Shown here piece after piece: positions 35,801-41,932 of a stretch of 64,000 nt of DNA (position 1 is the first letter of the stretch; the number at the start of each line of letters is the position of its first letter). Location of the stretch: positions 420,440 through 484,439 of the forward strand of contig QEOQ01000114.1 in the NCBI GenBank assembly GCA_010279815.1, read 5' to 3'. The notes below the pieces were generated by a model. The model did no database searches, was not told where the DNA came from, and saw only the letters and a list, made by a program, of their open reading frames with translations. Both the position numbers and the translations under genes were made by a program. The DNA comes from Brachionus plicatilis. Lineage: Eukaryota > Rotifera > Eurotatoria > Ploima > Brachionidae.

Positions 35801-35850
35801 AGTTGTCAATGCTGATGGACATTCTTATTTCACCGAGCTATTATGCCTAA
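8358..35850 (+). CDS. PSME4: Proteasome activator complex subunit 4 (PA200), 12 exons
   Basis: Exons: 8358-8821, 8877-8987, 9067-9264, 13149-13212, 13273-13614, 13680-13738, 14359-15281, 21889-21991, 22020-22728, 24188-25093, 29301-30289, 34824-35850. Joined they give 5,895 bases in one frame, 1,964 aa, against 1,843 in human. PA200 is a HEAT-repeat solenoid that caps the 20S proteasome, mainly nuclear, acting in histone turnover and DNA repair. Landmarks matching human in order: EWRPLY, MLEEWRTYMCPFD, IGEIDWCPYIP, FYYPSN, LVEPHRYTSILSCL, LPGLDPNDANKC, VRDWAKTGDIFNLGI, WGYYCWP, IRGSKYWPF, YDVPDYLPEV, FRRTHYDNW, and the terminal YYA that opens the 20S gate. All junctions are GT-AG and phase-consistent. 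ATG 8316 lies in frame upstream; 8358 is preferred because homology starts later and the context is AAAATGAG. The 28-bp eighth intron is the one doubtful junction. Confidence 0.93.
8877..8987 (+). CDS. PSME4: PSME4 exon 2
   Basis: After a 55-bp intron (acceptor GATTAG) the frame continues KYDKIARDELTIEWRPLY, matching the human LSRADLELPWRPLY segment. Donor GTAAAT at 8988. Confidence 0.88.
9067..9264 (+). CDS. PSME4: PSME4 exon 3
   Basis: Acceptor TTAAAG. Encodes EMLEEWRTYMCPFD, almost identical to human. Ends ...GYGYK-type codon AA|G at donor GTAAAA; a 3.9-kb transposon-bearing intron follows. Confidence 0.9.
9782..10746. mobile_element. 965-bp TIR element, CAGTGGTGTTCCGG ends, TA duplication
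   Basis: Sits in PSME4 intron 3. The left end CAGTGGTGTTCCGGATTTAG and its inverse at the right end extend into arms of more than 100 bp rich in TTTACGTAAA. TA lies outside both ends (9780-9781, 10747-10748). No transposase is seen. Degenerate ends of the same family occur near 45770 and 61825 (CCTGGAACACCA). A second palindrome (9862-10078) and another element (10079-10623) sit inside. Confidence 0.85.
10079..10623. mobile_element. Foldback MITE nested in 9782-10746
   Basis: Starts GGCATCTTGAAG and ends CTTCAAGACGCC, with inverted arms of about 180 bp. GATAAATT lies on both sides (10071-10078, 10624-10631), consistent with an 8-bp target duplication. Same family as 3148-3505. Because the host element is itself palindromic, the duplication is suggestive rather than decisive. 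Confidence 0.65.
11445..11823. mobile_element. Foldback MITE, TGAATTTTGGTAC family
   Basis: Inverted arms of ~130-170 bp in PSME4 intron 3 share GATACATCC with GTACCA on one side, inverted on the other, and terminal TGAATTTTGGTAC. Related fragments: 6136-6380, 25668-25775 and 27470-27490. No coding capacity; no clear target duplication. Confidence 0.6.
11837..13148. other. PSME4 intron 3, remainder
   Basis: Low-complexity AT-rich sequence with (TTAAA)-type repeats near 12480-12525. The minus frame 12514-12750 has no recognisable domain. Nothing else seen. Confidence 0.4.
13149..13212 (+). CDS. PSME4: PSME4 exon 4 (64-bp microexon)
   Basis: Lies between acceptor AATTTAG and donor GTAAAA. Encodes KLWLTEFLNLWTTF then FWES, aligning with human KLWFDELIGLW. 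It restores frame exactly between exons 3 and 5. Confidence 0.85.
13273..13614 (+). CDS. PSME4: PSME4 exon 5
   Basis: Acceptor AATAAAG after a 60-bp intron. Encodes NVVSLFARVANHNIGEIDW, then PYIPYIF and FYYPSNTGSW. Donor is GTACGT at 13615. Confidence 0.9.
13680..13738 (+). CDS. PSME4: PSME4 exon 6 (59 bp)
   Basis: Acceptor TTTTTTAG. Encodes GSLFQFLKLLPENLIKRVK, aligning with the human KLMKLLQRLPNSVVRRL region. Donor GTAAAT at 13739. Confidence 0.83.
13757..14318. mobile_element. Foldback element filling PSME4 intron 6
   Basis: Outer arms TTGGGTCTTGTCAAAAG / inverse of GGTCAAAATTTTGACCAGACC (about 75-95 bp each, sharing ATCTTCAGTAAAAAAT and GATCACAAAATTA) enclose a second inverted pair near 14000-14215. 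It makes up almost the whole 620-bp intron, which elsewhere in this gene would be ~60 bp. Confidence 0.6.
14359..15281 (+). CDS. PSME4: PSME4 exon 7
   Basis: Acceptor TGATTTAG. Begins ERKESKKWYIKPSAK, continues with SLVEPHRYTSILSC and LPGLDPNDANKC, ends FKEGKN at donor GTGAGT. This exon carries a GC-richer coding signal than its flanks. Confidence 0.92.
15634..16315. mobile_element. hAT-like MITE, GC-rich GGCCGGCC-type arms
   Basis: Ends TAGTGCTGGG and CCCAACACTA fit hAT-type termini. Flanking octamers GATTTTAC (15626-15633) and GTTTTTAC (16316-16323) match at 7 of 8 bases. The arms (~15650-15900, ~16150-16310) are inverted and unusually GC-rich, with runs of GGCCGTCCG and GGCGGCCAGG. Frames in this patch are by-products of the repeat, not genes. 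Confidence 0.75.
16324..17322. other. PSME4 intron 7 segment, AT-rich
   Basis: No gene or clear repeat seen. Confidence 0.35.
17323..17613 (-). mobile_element. LTR of an LTR retrotransposon (minus orientation)
   Basis: Read on the minus strand it runs from TGTTGTAG to CCTAACA (TG...CA), 291 bp. Directly upstream on that strand is a purine-rich tract AGGGGGAAGG (17614-17625), as expected of a polypurine tract. An AATAAA lies inside. Its first 28 bases form a hairpin (TGTTGTAGTT ... AACTACAACA). A polyadenylated copy of part of it lies at 18297-18432. Confidence 0.6.
17698..18298 (-). pseudogene. RRM plus coiled-coil protein carried by the retroelement, one in-frame stop
   Basis: One minus-strand frame runs from about 18298 to the TAG at 17698, broken only by TAA at 18181-18183. 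Before the stop: NITVLGGDRRKTAETLEIF, an RNP2-like strand and helix. After it: GTTYIAFCRM (RNP1-like) and AVEVMNRITFEGRKLL, completing an RRM-like fold. Then a charged ~75-residue coiled coil (RRFREEQEGRRDVEARL, LEDTVKSLQEV). The 146-aa part from ATG 18138 is intact. GC content is roughly twice that of the flanks. It sits between an LTR and a partial LTR, so it may be a Gag-like protein or a captured host RNA-binding gene. No protease, RT or integrase is present. Confidence 0.55.
18297..18432 (-). repeat. Polyadenylated LTR fragment
   Basis: 18315-18432 repeats 17371-17490 almost base for base (GGCCACTTCTAGC, CTGATCGCACATGTCTAAT). Where the first copy continues, this one passes into 18 T (18297-18314), i.e. 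an A tail on the minus strand shortly after the AATAAA. It looks like the end of an LTR transcript that was reverse-transcribed. Confidence 0.65.
18529..18850 (+). repeat. Dispersed repeat, GTCTAGTCG family, copy 1
   Basis: Shares AGAAAATAACAAA, GGGTCTAGTCGGTTA, CACCTATTACTGGAACAATT and downstream blocks with 21688-21775, 48325-48705 and 52660-53045. Its opening resembles a tRNA A box, so a SINE is possible; no clear B box or tail is seen. Confidence 0.6.
19547..20648. mobile_element. 1.1-kb TIR element carrying a PHD-finger frame
   Basis: Terminal inverted repeats of ~115 bp (19547-19662, 20531-20648), over 90% alike, begin GCTGCGTTACACA and contain TTTCCTAACACAC and GCTGCGTTCAACCTATTTTT. 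Between them lies the minus-strand PHD-finger frame 19756-20043. No transposase core and no clear target duplication are seen, so the superfamily is unknown. Confidence 0.7.
19756..20043 (-). CDS. PHD-finger protein or C-terminal domain
   Basis: 95 aa ending TAG. The second half is a zinc-binding Cys4-His-Cys3 pattern of the PHD type: CDIC, CSIC, FHLKC, WTCNFC. The first half is helical and Asn/Leu-rich. The frame stays open upstream of the ATG (QEED), so 20043 may not be the true start and an upstream exon may be missing. PHD fingers usually read histone tails; they also occur in transposon and non-LTR ORF1 proteins. Its place between the TIRs of 19547-20648 suggests it belongs to the element. 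Confidence 0.5.
   Translation of the reverse strand: MNVDLSNLSLENYFIYNQFLKNLNNFTSLFSDDGLKQLKASLFSYKINLKCDICNEYFNLKEYVKICSICYKNFHLKCSDSLKSIKLWTCNFCEK
20960..21400. repeat. ~430-bp dispersed repeat, copy A
   Basis: Matches 38940-39390 in inverse orientation with moderate divergence: AGATAGCACTWAAGTTTTGAA, GAGCATAAAATT, GGGTGTG, CATAGATTTGTTC. No coding sense and no clear termini. Confidence 0.6.
21427..21640. repeat. Two inward-facing ends of the GAGTTGTTTA-GTCC MITE family
   Basis: GACTTGGACTTTTTTTTTGG (21449 onward) ending in AAACAACT, and the inverse AGAGTTGTTTAAAAGTCCC at ~21592. Further copies are at 28140-28388 and 59475-59640. Confidence 0.5.
21688..21775 (+). repeat. GTCTAGTCG repeat, truncated copy 2
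   Basis: TAGTCTAGTCGGTTAGGTGA, TTCACCTATTACTGGAACAA and TTCTTGTTCCCAGG repeat the head of the family. It lies just before PSME4 exon 8. Confidence 0.55.
21889..21991 (+). CDS. PSME4: PSME4 exon 8
   Basis: Acceptor TTCGAAG. Encodes DIEVEWKLQLAAE, matching human KELLWNLQLLSE, then VNNFLPEKIEKK. The 3' boundary is the least certain in the gene: frame requires donor GTAATA at 21992 and acceptor GCTAG at 22019, leaving a 28-bp intron. Confidence 0.7.
22020..22728 (+). CDS. PSME4: PSME4 exon 9
   Basis: Encodes SNGLILLKYMPKI, VRDWAKTGDIFNLGIKYHIP and a helical stretch to LLLQLISR. Donor GTAATT at 22729, phase 0. Confidence 0.88.
22760..23005. mobile_element. 246-bp MITE, CAGACTTGGGCAAAAGTC ends
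   Basis: Perfect terminal inverted repeats CAGACTTGGGCAAAAGTC in PSME4 intron 9, followed by inverted AAGTCAAATGACTT-type blocks. The same end also occurs at 26938 and at the inner edge of the inverted repeat near 45380. Confidence 0.7.
23190..23408. mobile_element. 219-bp MITE, CAGACTTGTTTTTAGGTTAC ends
   Basis: Inverted ends CAGACTTGTTTTTAGGTTAC and GTAACTTAAAAACAACTCTG in PSME4 intron 9, with GACTTGACTT blocks inside. Non-coding. Confidence 0.6.
23409..24187. other. PSME4 intron 9, remainder
   Basis: AT-rich, nothing recognised. Confidence 0.35.
24188..25093 (+). CDS. PSME4: PSME4 exon 10
   Basis: Acceptor TTTTTAG, frame VLCTASITYGFFVSDFEKLW. Contains RIVLQYQYRT, YASVRKDAQ and LTHDQLKGCLYIISGN (human TQQQFKGALYCLLGN). 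Donor GTAAGT at 25094. Confidence 0.92.
25943..26376. mobile_element. 434-bp hAT MITE with perfect 8-bp target duplication
   Basis: Ends TAGTGTTGGG and CCCAATACTA. TTTCTTAG is duplicated exactly at 25935-25942 and 26377-26384. The subterminal arms contain tandem GTCGACTCGA units in inverse orientation. It lies in PSME4 intron 10; a partial relative begins near 59280. Confidence 0.88.
27600..29065. repeat. Large degenerate inverted repeat, GTTAACG-rich
   Basis: Blocks around 27640-27960 (CATCGTTAACATTATTAACG, CGTTAACGATTTTTT) recur inverted at ~28785-29065 (AGTTAACGGTGTTAATGG, AATAACGTTAACG). It is a decayed foldback element in PSME4 intron 10, with the MITE 28140-28388 inside. Confidence 0.45.
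28140..28388. mobile_element. GAGTTGTTTA-GTCC MITE, longest copy
   Basis: Inverted GTCCAAGTCCAGG and its inverse near the ends, finishing GGGACTTATAAACAACTCTG. Its middle (CAAATCTATTTGCATTAGAC) recurs inverted at 59555-59610, proving a family relationship. Confidence 0.55.
29301..30289 (+). CDS. PSME4: PSME4 exon 11
   Basis: Acceptor AAAATAG; begins IAIDALCIIFKMVKHKK, matching human MAISAVAGILKQLKRTHKK, so the ATG at 29334 is internal. Contains KSYWGYYCWP and LIRGSKYWPFDQL. Donor GTAAGT at 30290. Confidence 0.92.
30290..32536. other. PSME4 intron 11, first part
   Basis: AT-rich. One ~125-bp hairpin with ends GGCAAAGTT and AACTTTGCC (30957-31081), and a short GC-rich patch (GGGGTCCGGGGCGAGGCCGG) near 31215. 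No gene seen. Confidence 0.4.
32537..32672. repeat. Hairpin, CTGCGGAAGTCTGC arms
   Basis: TACTACTGCGGAAGTCTGCA and its inverse near 32640-32665 enclose ~70 bp. It is a near-perfect foldback in PSME4 intron 11. Confidence 0.6.
32849..33643. mobile_element. TIR element with ~225-bp arms and a transposase C-terminal relic
   Basis: Arms 32849-33072 and 33420-33643 are near-identical inverted copies beginning AAGGACATTT and containing GGACCGGAAGTTGACCA. The ~350-bp centre holds the frame 33122-33286. This is the form of a non-autonomous derivative produced by internal deletion. Confidence 0.75.
33122..33286 (+). pseudogene. Transposase C-terminus with SWIM-like motif, relic
   Basis: 54 codons to TAA: HKVGARTVGCRSHIASIIWY, then a charged tail. 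GARTVGC-xx-HIASIxWY is the C-terminal SWIM-like zinc-finger signature I associate with DDE transposase-type proteins common in invertebrates; one expected Cys upstream is missing. The frame is open upstream to about 33090 without further homology. Superfamily assignment is uncertain. Confidence 0.5.
33964..34647. mobile_element. Tigger/pogo-like element, internally deleted
   Basis: The left end CAGTGAATTCTCGATTATCG and the inverse of the right end share TTCTCGATTATCGAG; the right tip has mutated. TA flanks both ends (33962-33963, 34648-34649). ATTATCGAGACTCGAG motifs repeat near the right end (34515-34610). The minus strand carries a transposase C-terminal relic. Confidence 0.7.
34142..34396 (-). 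pseudogene. Tigger/pogo transposase C-terminus, relic
   Basis: 84 codons: VSNKEAIGYYEKLFSYFETH, an acidic linker, then QKLITSFFDF. EAlxxxEklxxyf followed by a terminal K-x-xITSFF is the usual end of Tigger-type DDE proteins. The catalytic core is absent. Confidence 0.55.
34824..35850 (+). CDS. PSME4: PSME4 exon 12 (terminal)
   Basis: Acceptor ATTAAAAG. Encodes CLALSHVTDVDYS through VDEQLEVRVCASLAL, YDVPDYLPEVV, FRRTHYDNWSEHK and the C-terminal LISPSYYA, then TAA. The terminal YYA is the family's proteasome-docking tail. Confidence 0.93.
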
Positions 35851-35917
35851 TTTTTCTCATTTAAATATAAATATTTATTTATAAGATTTAATCTATTTTA
35901 AAATATTTTTTTATAAA

Positions 35918-35923
35918 AATAAA
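35918..35923 (+). terminator. PSME4: PSME4 polyadenylation signal
   Basis: AATAAA 68 bases after the stop codon; the most likely 3'-end signal. Confidence 0.5.
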
Positions 35924-36132
35924 ATGTAATATCTTTTAGATTTTTATTTAATTCATCAAAAGATTAATTACATATGAAATTTTTTTTTCATTTTTTAATT
36001 TTTAAATAAATTTTTTTTTTATAAACTAGAACAATTTTTTGTATATTACTGAAAAAAAAAATTTTTTTGTAAAACACTAAAAAGAGACGAAAAATAAGTT
36101 GAGACATCTTTACTTGTTTTGCCAAGAATTAT

Positions 36133-36400
36133 TGGCATCTCGAAGTTAAGAATCAAAAATATCAGATCAAATATATTTTTCTTTATAACTTTTGTATGCT
36201 TTTTAATTTAATCTCTTTGCAAAATGCTAAATATTACATTATTATTATTATTATTTTATTAGTTTGAGGGAAATCCTCTGGCTACTCAGAATGGATCTAC
36301 GTTTTTCTTTTTAGATAAATATTACATGAGGCTTTGCAAAAACTCTGCGATTAAATTGCGGAGTTGAACTAAATCCTTTGGGTAATCTGTAAATTAATTT
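36133..36400. repeat. GGCATCTTGA family copy, interrupted
   Basis: GGCATCTCGAAGTTA at the left, GCAAAATGCTAAATATTACAT, then after an insertion GAGGCTTTGCAAAAACTCTG. This is the 3148-3505 family, split by the 76-bp insert at 36240-36315. Confidence 0.6.
36240..36315 (-). mobile_element. 5'-truncated retroelement insertion with 12-bp target duplication
   Basis: TAAATATTACAT is duplicated exactly at 36228-36239 and 36316-36327. On the minus strand the insert ends in an (ATA)n tract preceded by TCAAACTAATAAAATAAT. Tail and long duplication are the signature of target-primed reverse transcription. (TAA)-type tracts also occur at 18433, 41877 and 57661. Confidence 0.75.
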
Positions 36401-37618
36401 AAAATGATTCTAATGTCAAAAAAAATAATGCAAAAATATTTTATTGTCAAAAAACATTTTAGGAAAATAATGCTAAATAGATTTATTGCTAATTTTCAAA
36501 ATAAGAAAATAATGTCAAAAAAATCTAATGATAAAGTAACATAATGCCAATTAAAATAATGACAAAAATTAGATAAAAATTAAATAAAATTAATTATAAA
36601 CTATTGTTGTAACATTTTTTTATTGATTTTGTTATATCTCCTGTTACCTCTTTTTTTAGATTTTGAGTTGACTTGAGTAAAATGTCCTCGGAGTCTGTCA
36701 ACGAATCATGGTAATGCTTTTCATTTTGCTTCAATAGTTTGTTCTGTTTAATACGAATACTGGCAGAGCAATTGGTTTCACTACAAACATATCTTGTTTA
36801 AGAGTCTTTATTGTCAGTTCTCCACCAATATCGAAAATTTATATATATAAATATGGGATGAGAGTTTTTTATATTATCGATTCCGAAATTACTAGTAGAT
36901 GTAATGCAAAACATAGAATGGAATAGAATGGTTTACTTATTTTTGGAAAGTTTAAATCTATATTATGTAAAAAGCGGTTTCAATTTCTTGATTATTAATA
37001 ATCAAAAAATTTTAATTAAATCAAGGAATTCAATCAAAAAAATTTTGTCATTACTTTCTATTTTCGAACTAATGTTCCTTTTTTATTTTTGTAATTTTAT
37101 TTTTAGGTAATAATTTTTCATTTTTTAAAAAAACACAAAAACACAAAAAAAAATTTTATCTTTATTTTCTTTTACTTCTCCTTAAAGGAGGTTAATTCAA
37201 TTAAATAAATAAATAAATTAGCACTAGTTTCTTTAATTTTTATTCGGCAATAATTTCTTTATTTAAAGAGAAGACATTAATTTCCTAAATATAAAATTGG
37301 CATTAGCTTCATTATTTAAGAAAAAACAATAGATTCCTTATTTTATTATTGATACTTTTTTCTTATTTAACGATTTGACATTAAAGTAATTGCCATTAAA
37401 TTTTTGGCATTAGATTCATTTAGCATTAGATTATAGTAAATCATACTTTGTGCATTTTACTGCAATATAAAGAGTTTTTTGCATTTAAATTTATATATTA
37501 CTAATTTTTTTAGCCAACGCCAACGAAAGGCCAACGAAAAAGCAAAAGACAAATTAATCTATTTTTTATTCTCCTTATCTTTTAATTTTTTCATATTTTA
37601 TTTGTATTTTTATATTTA
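36401..37618. other. AT-rich spacer 3' of PSME4
   Basis: Microsatellite-like AATAATGCCAAAA-type sequence at 36415-36560. No gene seen. Confidence 0.35.
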
Positions 37619-38283
37619 CAGTGAAACCTCTCTAATTTGTCCACCGCCGGGGGAAGTAGAAAAATGGACACATACAGAGGTAAACAAATTAGAGAGGTTC
37701 CTACAGATGCCTATAGAATGAAAAGTTAAATGAAAAGATTTTTATTTAAAAAATTCACTATTTCAAAAAAATAAAAATTTACACAGTTTACATACAAATG
37801 TCATTTACATTAATAATTATTTAAAAAAATTTAATATTTTTGTTTGCTTATTTGTTTGTAGCTCTTGTTCAATATAAGCAGTTTCCAATGCTTTAAAATG
37901 TTTCGAAAAAATTTCAGGACAATTAATCATAAAACTTTTTGACATTTTAAAGTTTTTTTTTTACGATTAAATGAGATTCAAAAATAACTTATTTCATCTC
38001 TATGTATATTACATAATGCTTTTGATAATAATAAATTAAGAAAATTAGTATAAAAGAAATAATTTTGTTAAGTTTATAATGATAGAGTTTTTTTTACATA
38101 GAAAAAGTTCTTAATTTCCTGATTTTGGCGGACACAAGATAAGAGAGTGGACACATAAAGCATGGACAGATAAAAGAGGTTTGTTTACATCTATTTAGAG
38201 AGGAAAAAGTTTGGGGAAAGAAAAAAGTGGACATTTATAGAGGTGGACAAATTAAAGGGTGGACAAATTGAGAGGTTTCACTG
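37619..38283. mobile_element. Tigger/pogo-like element, 665 bp, internally deleted
   Basis: The left end CAGTGAAACCTCTCTAATTT and the inverse of AGAGGTTTCACTG at the right; TA on both sides (37617-37618, 38284-38285). GTGGACAAATT motifs repeat at both ends. The relic 37817-37945 lies near the left end. Confidence 0.85.
37817..37945 (-). pseudogene. Tigger/pogo transposase C-terminus, relic
   Basis: 42 codons ending NKQTKILNFFK and TAA. KQTKIxxFF(K) is the typical last motif of Tigger-type proteins. FSKHFKALETAYIEQEL precedes it. All catalytic parts are gone. Confidence 0.6.
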
Positions 38284-38285
38284 TA

Positions 38286-38939
38286 ATAGTATGTTTAATA
38301 AACATTTTTGTCAGTCGAAAAAGTCATTTTGTCGCCACAAAAAGTTTTTTTTGTCAGTAAAATAGAGATAATTTTACCAGTACAAATTTATTAAATAGTC
38401 AGTCAATAAATTTATTTGTCAGTCGAGATAGTTTTTTTGTCACCCCAAAAAAATTAACCCCATTTGTTTACCTTTTACAATATTTTTTTTTTCAAAAATC
38501 TTTAGAGAAAGAATTTAAAAAAGTCCTTTTTTTCTATGATTTAATACGCTAAAAATTAAAACTAACTTGTACGCATTTTGTTCTTCGACTCTTCCTCAAC
38601 TCTTCCTTTCCTCACTTTTCCTTTAGGAAGAATTGAAGAAAAGAAAGAGTCGAGGAAAGGAAATCTACAACTTAGTTTTGAATTGTACTTTATTTTGTAA
38701 ATTTTTTTGTCGTTTTCTAATAAAAAAAATAATTAATATAATTTTTATATATTTATCGTTTATTAGAAAAAACATCCCATGAAACATTCTCCAAAAAAAG
38801 CATATTTTTCAGGAAAATCGAAAAAAACAGTAGTTGAGCACCTAAAAATATCGAATTCCTTAGTTTAATCTAAAAATTCTATTAAAAGAATACAAATTTG
38901 ACAAATTTGTTAAAAATCACATGATTTAAAGAGATTTTT
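38286..38939. other. AT-rich spacer
   Basis: TTTGTCAGT-type short repeats near 38310-38430 and a TCTTCCT/AGGAAGA inverted patch near 38590-38660. No gene seen. Confidence 0.35.
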
Positions 38940-39390
38940 TAAAGAGAAATAAAGCAATAAAATAAAAAATTAAAACCATAGATTTGTTCAGAATTTTGTC
39001 TAGATTTAAAAAAAAAATAAATAAATCGGGTCATAATTGATCCCTCGGAGGAGATACGATTTAAACCAGAAAAAAGACTCTTTTTTCCATTTTTTAGCCC
39101 ACAAAAACCGCCACACCCTTTTTTTTTTTTTCTAAATTACATTAGCATGTAGAGAATTTTATGCTCTTCCAGAATATATATACTTTTTTAGTATTTTTAA
39201 GTTTTATCTTTGAGATTTTGAGTCTAAAAGAACAACAACTTTTTAAAGGGTTTGCTATCTTTGGAACCTTGGGTGTAAAAAATTTTTTTTTTGAGGTTTT
39301 CGAGGGCGTAGATTACGAATTTTGAGTCAAAAATGTGAAATTCAGATAGCACTAAAGTTTTGAATTTCGTGAACCTTAATATTTTTCTGA
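38940..39390. repeat. ~430-bp dispersed repeat, copy B (inverse of 20960-21400)
   Basis: ACCATAGATTTGTTCAGAAT, GAATTTTATGCTCTTCCAGA and GAAATTCAGATAGCAC match copy A in inverse order. Confidence 0.6.
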
Positions 39391-39591
39391 AAAATGAAAT
39401 TTTGTATGGAATTGTATTTTTTTAAAGTATTTATTAGTCTAAATTCACTCAAAAAATTTGAGTTTATTTATTTTTATGTGAACGCCAAAATGCTAGCAAT
39501 TTTTAACATGGCTAAAAATTTTTCTATTTATCTAGTAAAATTGGTGAAAAATCAGTAATTTTAGTTAATGAATTAGCATAGGCTAAAATAA

Positions 39592-39899
39592 TAGAGTTGG
39601 GATCCGTACAAGCGGACACTTAACCGGCCAAAATTTTCAAAAACCTTGATCGTGTCCGTATTGGCCGGGCAACTTTATAGGGGCGGTCAGTTGTCCGGTC
39701 AGCTTGGCGGTCTGATTATTTAACCACCAAGCAGACCGGCTTGTTGCCCGCCAAAATGTTGGCCGTATATTTGACCGCCCGTTTTTTTCGGCCGGTCTGC
39801 TTTCCGGTCCAAAATTTTGACCATTAAGCTGACCGGGCAAGTGATCGCAAAAAACTGTCCGTGAAATGAACCGGTTTGATCTGACCGCATCCAACAGTG
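39592..39899. mobile_element. GC-rich hAT-like MITE
   Basis: Ends GAGTTGGGATCCG and GCATCCAACAGT resemble hAT termini. The interior is rich in inverted CCGGTC/GACCGG and GGCCAAAATTTT. The frames at 39637-39945 are repeat artefacts. Possible imperfect flanking octamer GCTAAAAT / GCAAAATA. Confidence 0.5.
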
Positions 39900-40390
39900 C
39901 AAAATAAAGGTTCTTGATTATTAATATAAAAATAAGATTCAACATGGTTTAATTTTTTTGTGTTTAAATAACAAAATGTATCCAATGTTGAAAAACATTG
40001 AAAAAGTGCGAACATTGAAAGAAAGATTTTTTTAATTTTCAAATAAAAAAATAATTTTAAGTTAATATTGCAAACGTTTTCATTTTGAAATTAAACTCTT
40101 TAGTAAAAATAGAAGGCCTAGGGGTTTTTCCACAACGCTTTGTGATACCGGCGGAAAATAAAATCGGTAAAAAAGATAAGATAAGTGTGAAATAGGTTTT
40201 CAACAACGGAAATATTTAAAAATTATAATTTATTATTCTAAATTTTTATTTGCTAAAAATTAAAAAAAAAAACAATCAAAAAAAAATAATTATTCAATCT
40301 AAATTAAATTGCAAATTAGGTAAATTATGCTTGAAATGGGCCAAATGATTTGCATTCGGAAAAGGAAATAAAAAAAGGATTATTGAAAGG

Positions 40391-40421
40391 AATAATAGGG
40401 GTAAAATTTACCCCTATTATT
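40391..40421. repeat. Perfect 31-bp palindrome
   Basis: AATAATAGGGGTAAA and its exact inverse complement around one central A, directly at the left edge of a GC-rich foldback arm. Confidence 0.8.
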
Positions 40422-40422
40422 C

Positions 40423-41132
40423 CGAACCGAAACGGAGCGGAGAACGAAACGGAGGACCTAAACAGAGAGGAGAAATAAACCGAAGAGAATGAGCGAAATT
40501 GAGCACTTGACCAAAGCTTACAAAATAAAGAAGATATCGCAAGAAAAAAACTGAGTGAATTTTGCAGCAAGCATTCTTTAGACTTCTAGAATTTTGCCAT
40601 CGCTACTTTGTTTTAAAAAGTTTGGTGAAAAAAGAATTAATTATCTAGATAATTTTTTTAATTTTTTTGGAAAAAATAGAAATGACTTTTTATTAAATTT
40701 TTTTAACAACCGATGTGATAGTAAATTTAATTTATAAGATTAGAACTTTAAAAAAAATTTAATTTATAAAATTTTGATTTAAAATTATTAATTTTAAAAA
40801 TTAAATTTTTTTTAAGCTCAATTATCTTTATTTTGCAAGCTTTGGTCAAGTGCTCAATTTCCGTTGTTCTCTTCGGTCTATTTCTCCTCTCTGTTTTGGT
40901 CCTCGGTTTTGGTCCTCCGTCTCGGTCTCCGCTCCGTTTTGGTCCTCCGTTCCCGTCTCCGGAATTTTTCTCCGTTCCAACCTTCGTCTCCGATTATTGT
41001 CACCGTTTATATCTCCGTTCCGTACGGTGTCATTCCGGAAATTCAACCGCTCCGTTTACGCTCATCCGTTTAACCTTCCGTTGATTTTTTTCCGGAGCCT
41101 TCCGGTGAACCCTCCTCCGTTACCGAACACTA
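40423..41132. mobile_element. Foldback element with CCGTTTCGGT-type arms
   Basis: The left arm 40423-40545 (ACCGAAACGGAGCGGAG, AAATTGAGCACTTGACCAA) is inverted in the right arm from ~40820 (TTGGTCAAGTGCTCAATTTC) to 41132, which ends CCGAACACTA. The left arm is much shorter, so the element is truncated or rearranged. Overlapping Ser/Arg/Pro-rich frames in three phases are artefacts of the GGTCCTCCGT repeats. Confidence 0.55.
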
Positions 41133-41195
41133 ATAAGAATAGATATTGGTCATTTTTTTTTTCAAATTTAATTTTACCATCCGGTACCTAGTTTG

Positions 41196-41410
41196 ACTAG
41201 TTAGAATTTATCATTTTTAATTATTGCAAAATTTAAATTTAAATTATTGTTATAGATTATAAAACGATCTTATTCATTAGAAAAAAAGCAAAAATCAAAT
41301 TTACGATTTTGAATCGATTATTTATTAGAAATTAATCAAGCGTAACGTTTTTTCCAAAAACCAATCATATTTTTGTAAGCTTATTCAACATTTGGCACAT
41401 TTTTTAATGG
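41196..41410 (+). repeat. Dispersed repeat, AATCAAGCGTAACG family, copy 1
   Basis: Contains AAATCAAATTTACGATTTTG, GAATCGATTATTTATTAGAA, GCGTAACGTTTTTTCC and CATTTGGCACATTTTTT. The same blocks occur at 54312-54655 and, split by an insertion, at 42885-42921 plus 44149-44395. Confidence 0.7.
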
Positions 41411-41574
41411 GAGCTAATTATCCTAAATGAGTTTAACATTTTGAAATCTTAAATAAAATATTGCCCAACTAGGAAATTCCCAGGTGAAAAAAGTAAATTT
41501 TTTTTTCAACTTATATTAAATAATAAATAATAAGTATCTTAAATAAAATTGTTTAAAATATTAAACGCCTGGGT

Positions 41575-41745
41575 CGCCCGGCAATATCTGACGGTGTGGA
41601 CGGCTAGGTCGGCCGTGTAAGTCGGTCAGGTCGGACCGGTCGGCCGGTTAGGTCGGATGGGTCGACTAAGTAGGCCGTATTAGTCGGTTGGGATTGACGA
41701 TTCCGAGCCGCAAACAGGCTTGAACGGACGGTCTTTGTTTGGACG
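41575..41745. repeat. GC-rich GGTCGG patch
   Basis: Irregular repeats of GGTCGG and GGCCG in an otherwise AT-rich area, similar in texture to the hAT-like MITE interiors. Boundaries are not clear. Confidence 0.35.
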
Positions 41746-41932
41746 CGTTTATATTATTTGGCTATATATATTTCAAAGTTAGTATTAATTTTTTTTTTTT
41801 ACCTTTTTTTTATATATTTAAATTTTATTTTATTTTTTTTTTTACACTTTTACCTTCAATGGAGGTTAATTTAACAATAATAATAATAATAATATTTCAA
41901 TGTATTAATTTTAACAACAATAAGTAAATAAG

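Noticed and set aside
39637..39945. Minus-strand frames of 60-102 codons
   Set aside because: They read through a GC-rich foldback MITE; the composition explains the lack of stops.
40833..41191. Overlapping Ser/Phe/Pro-rich frames in three phases
   Set aside because: All three phases give the same low-complexity character because the DNA is a GGTCCTCCGT repeat arm; no domain.
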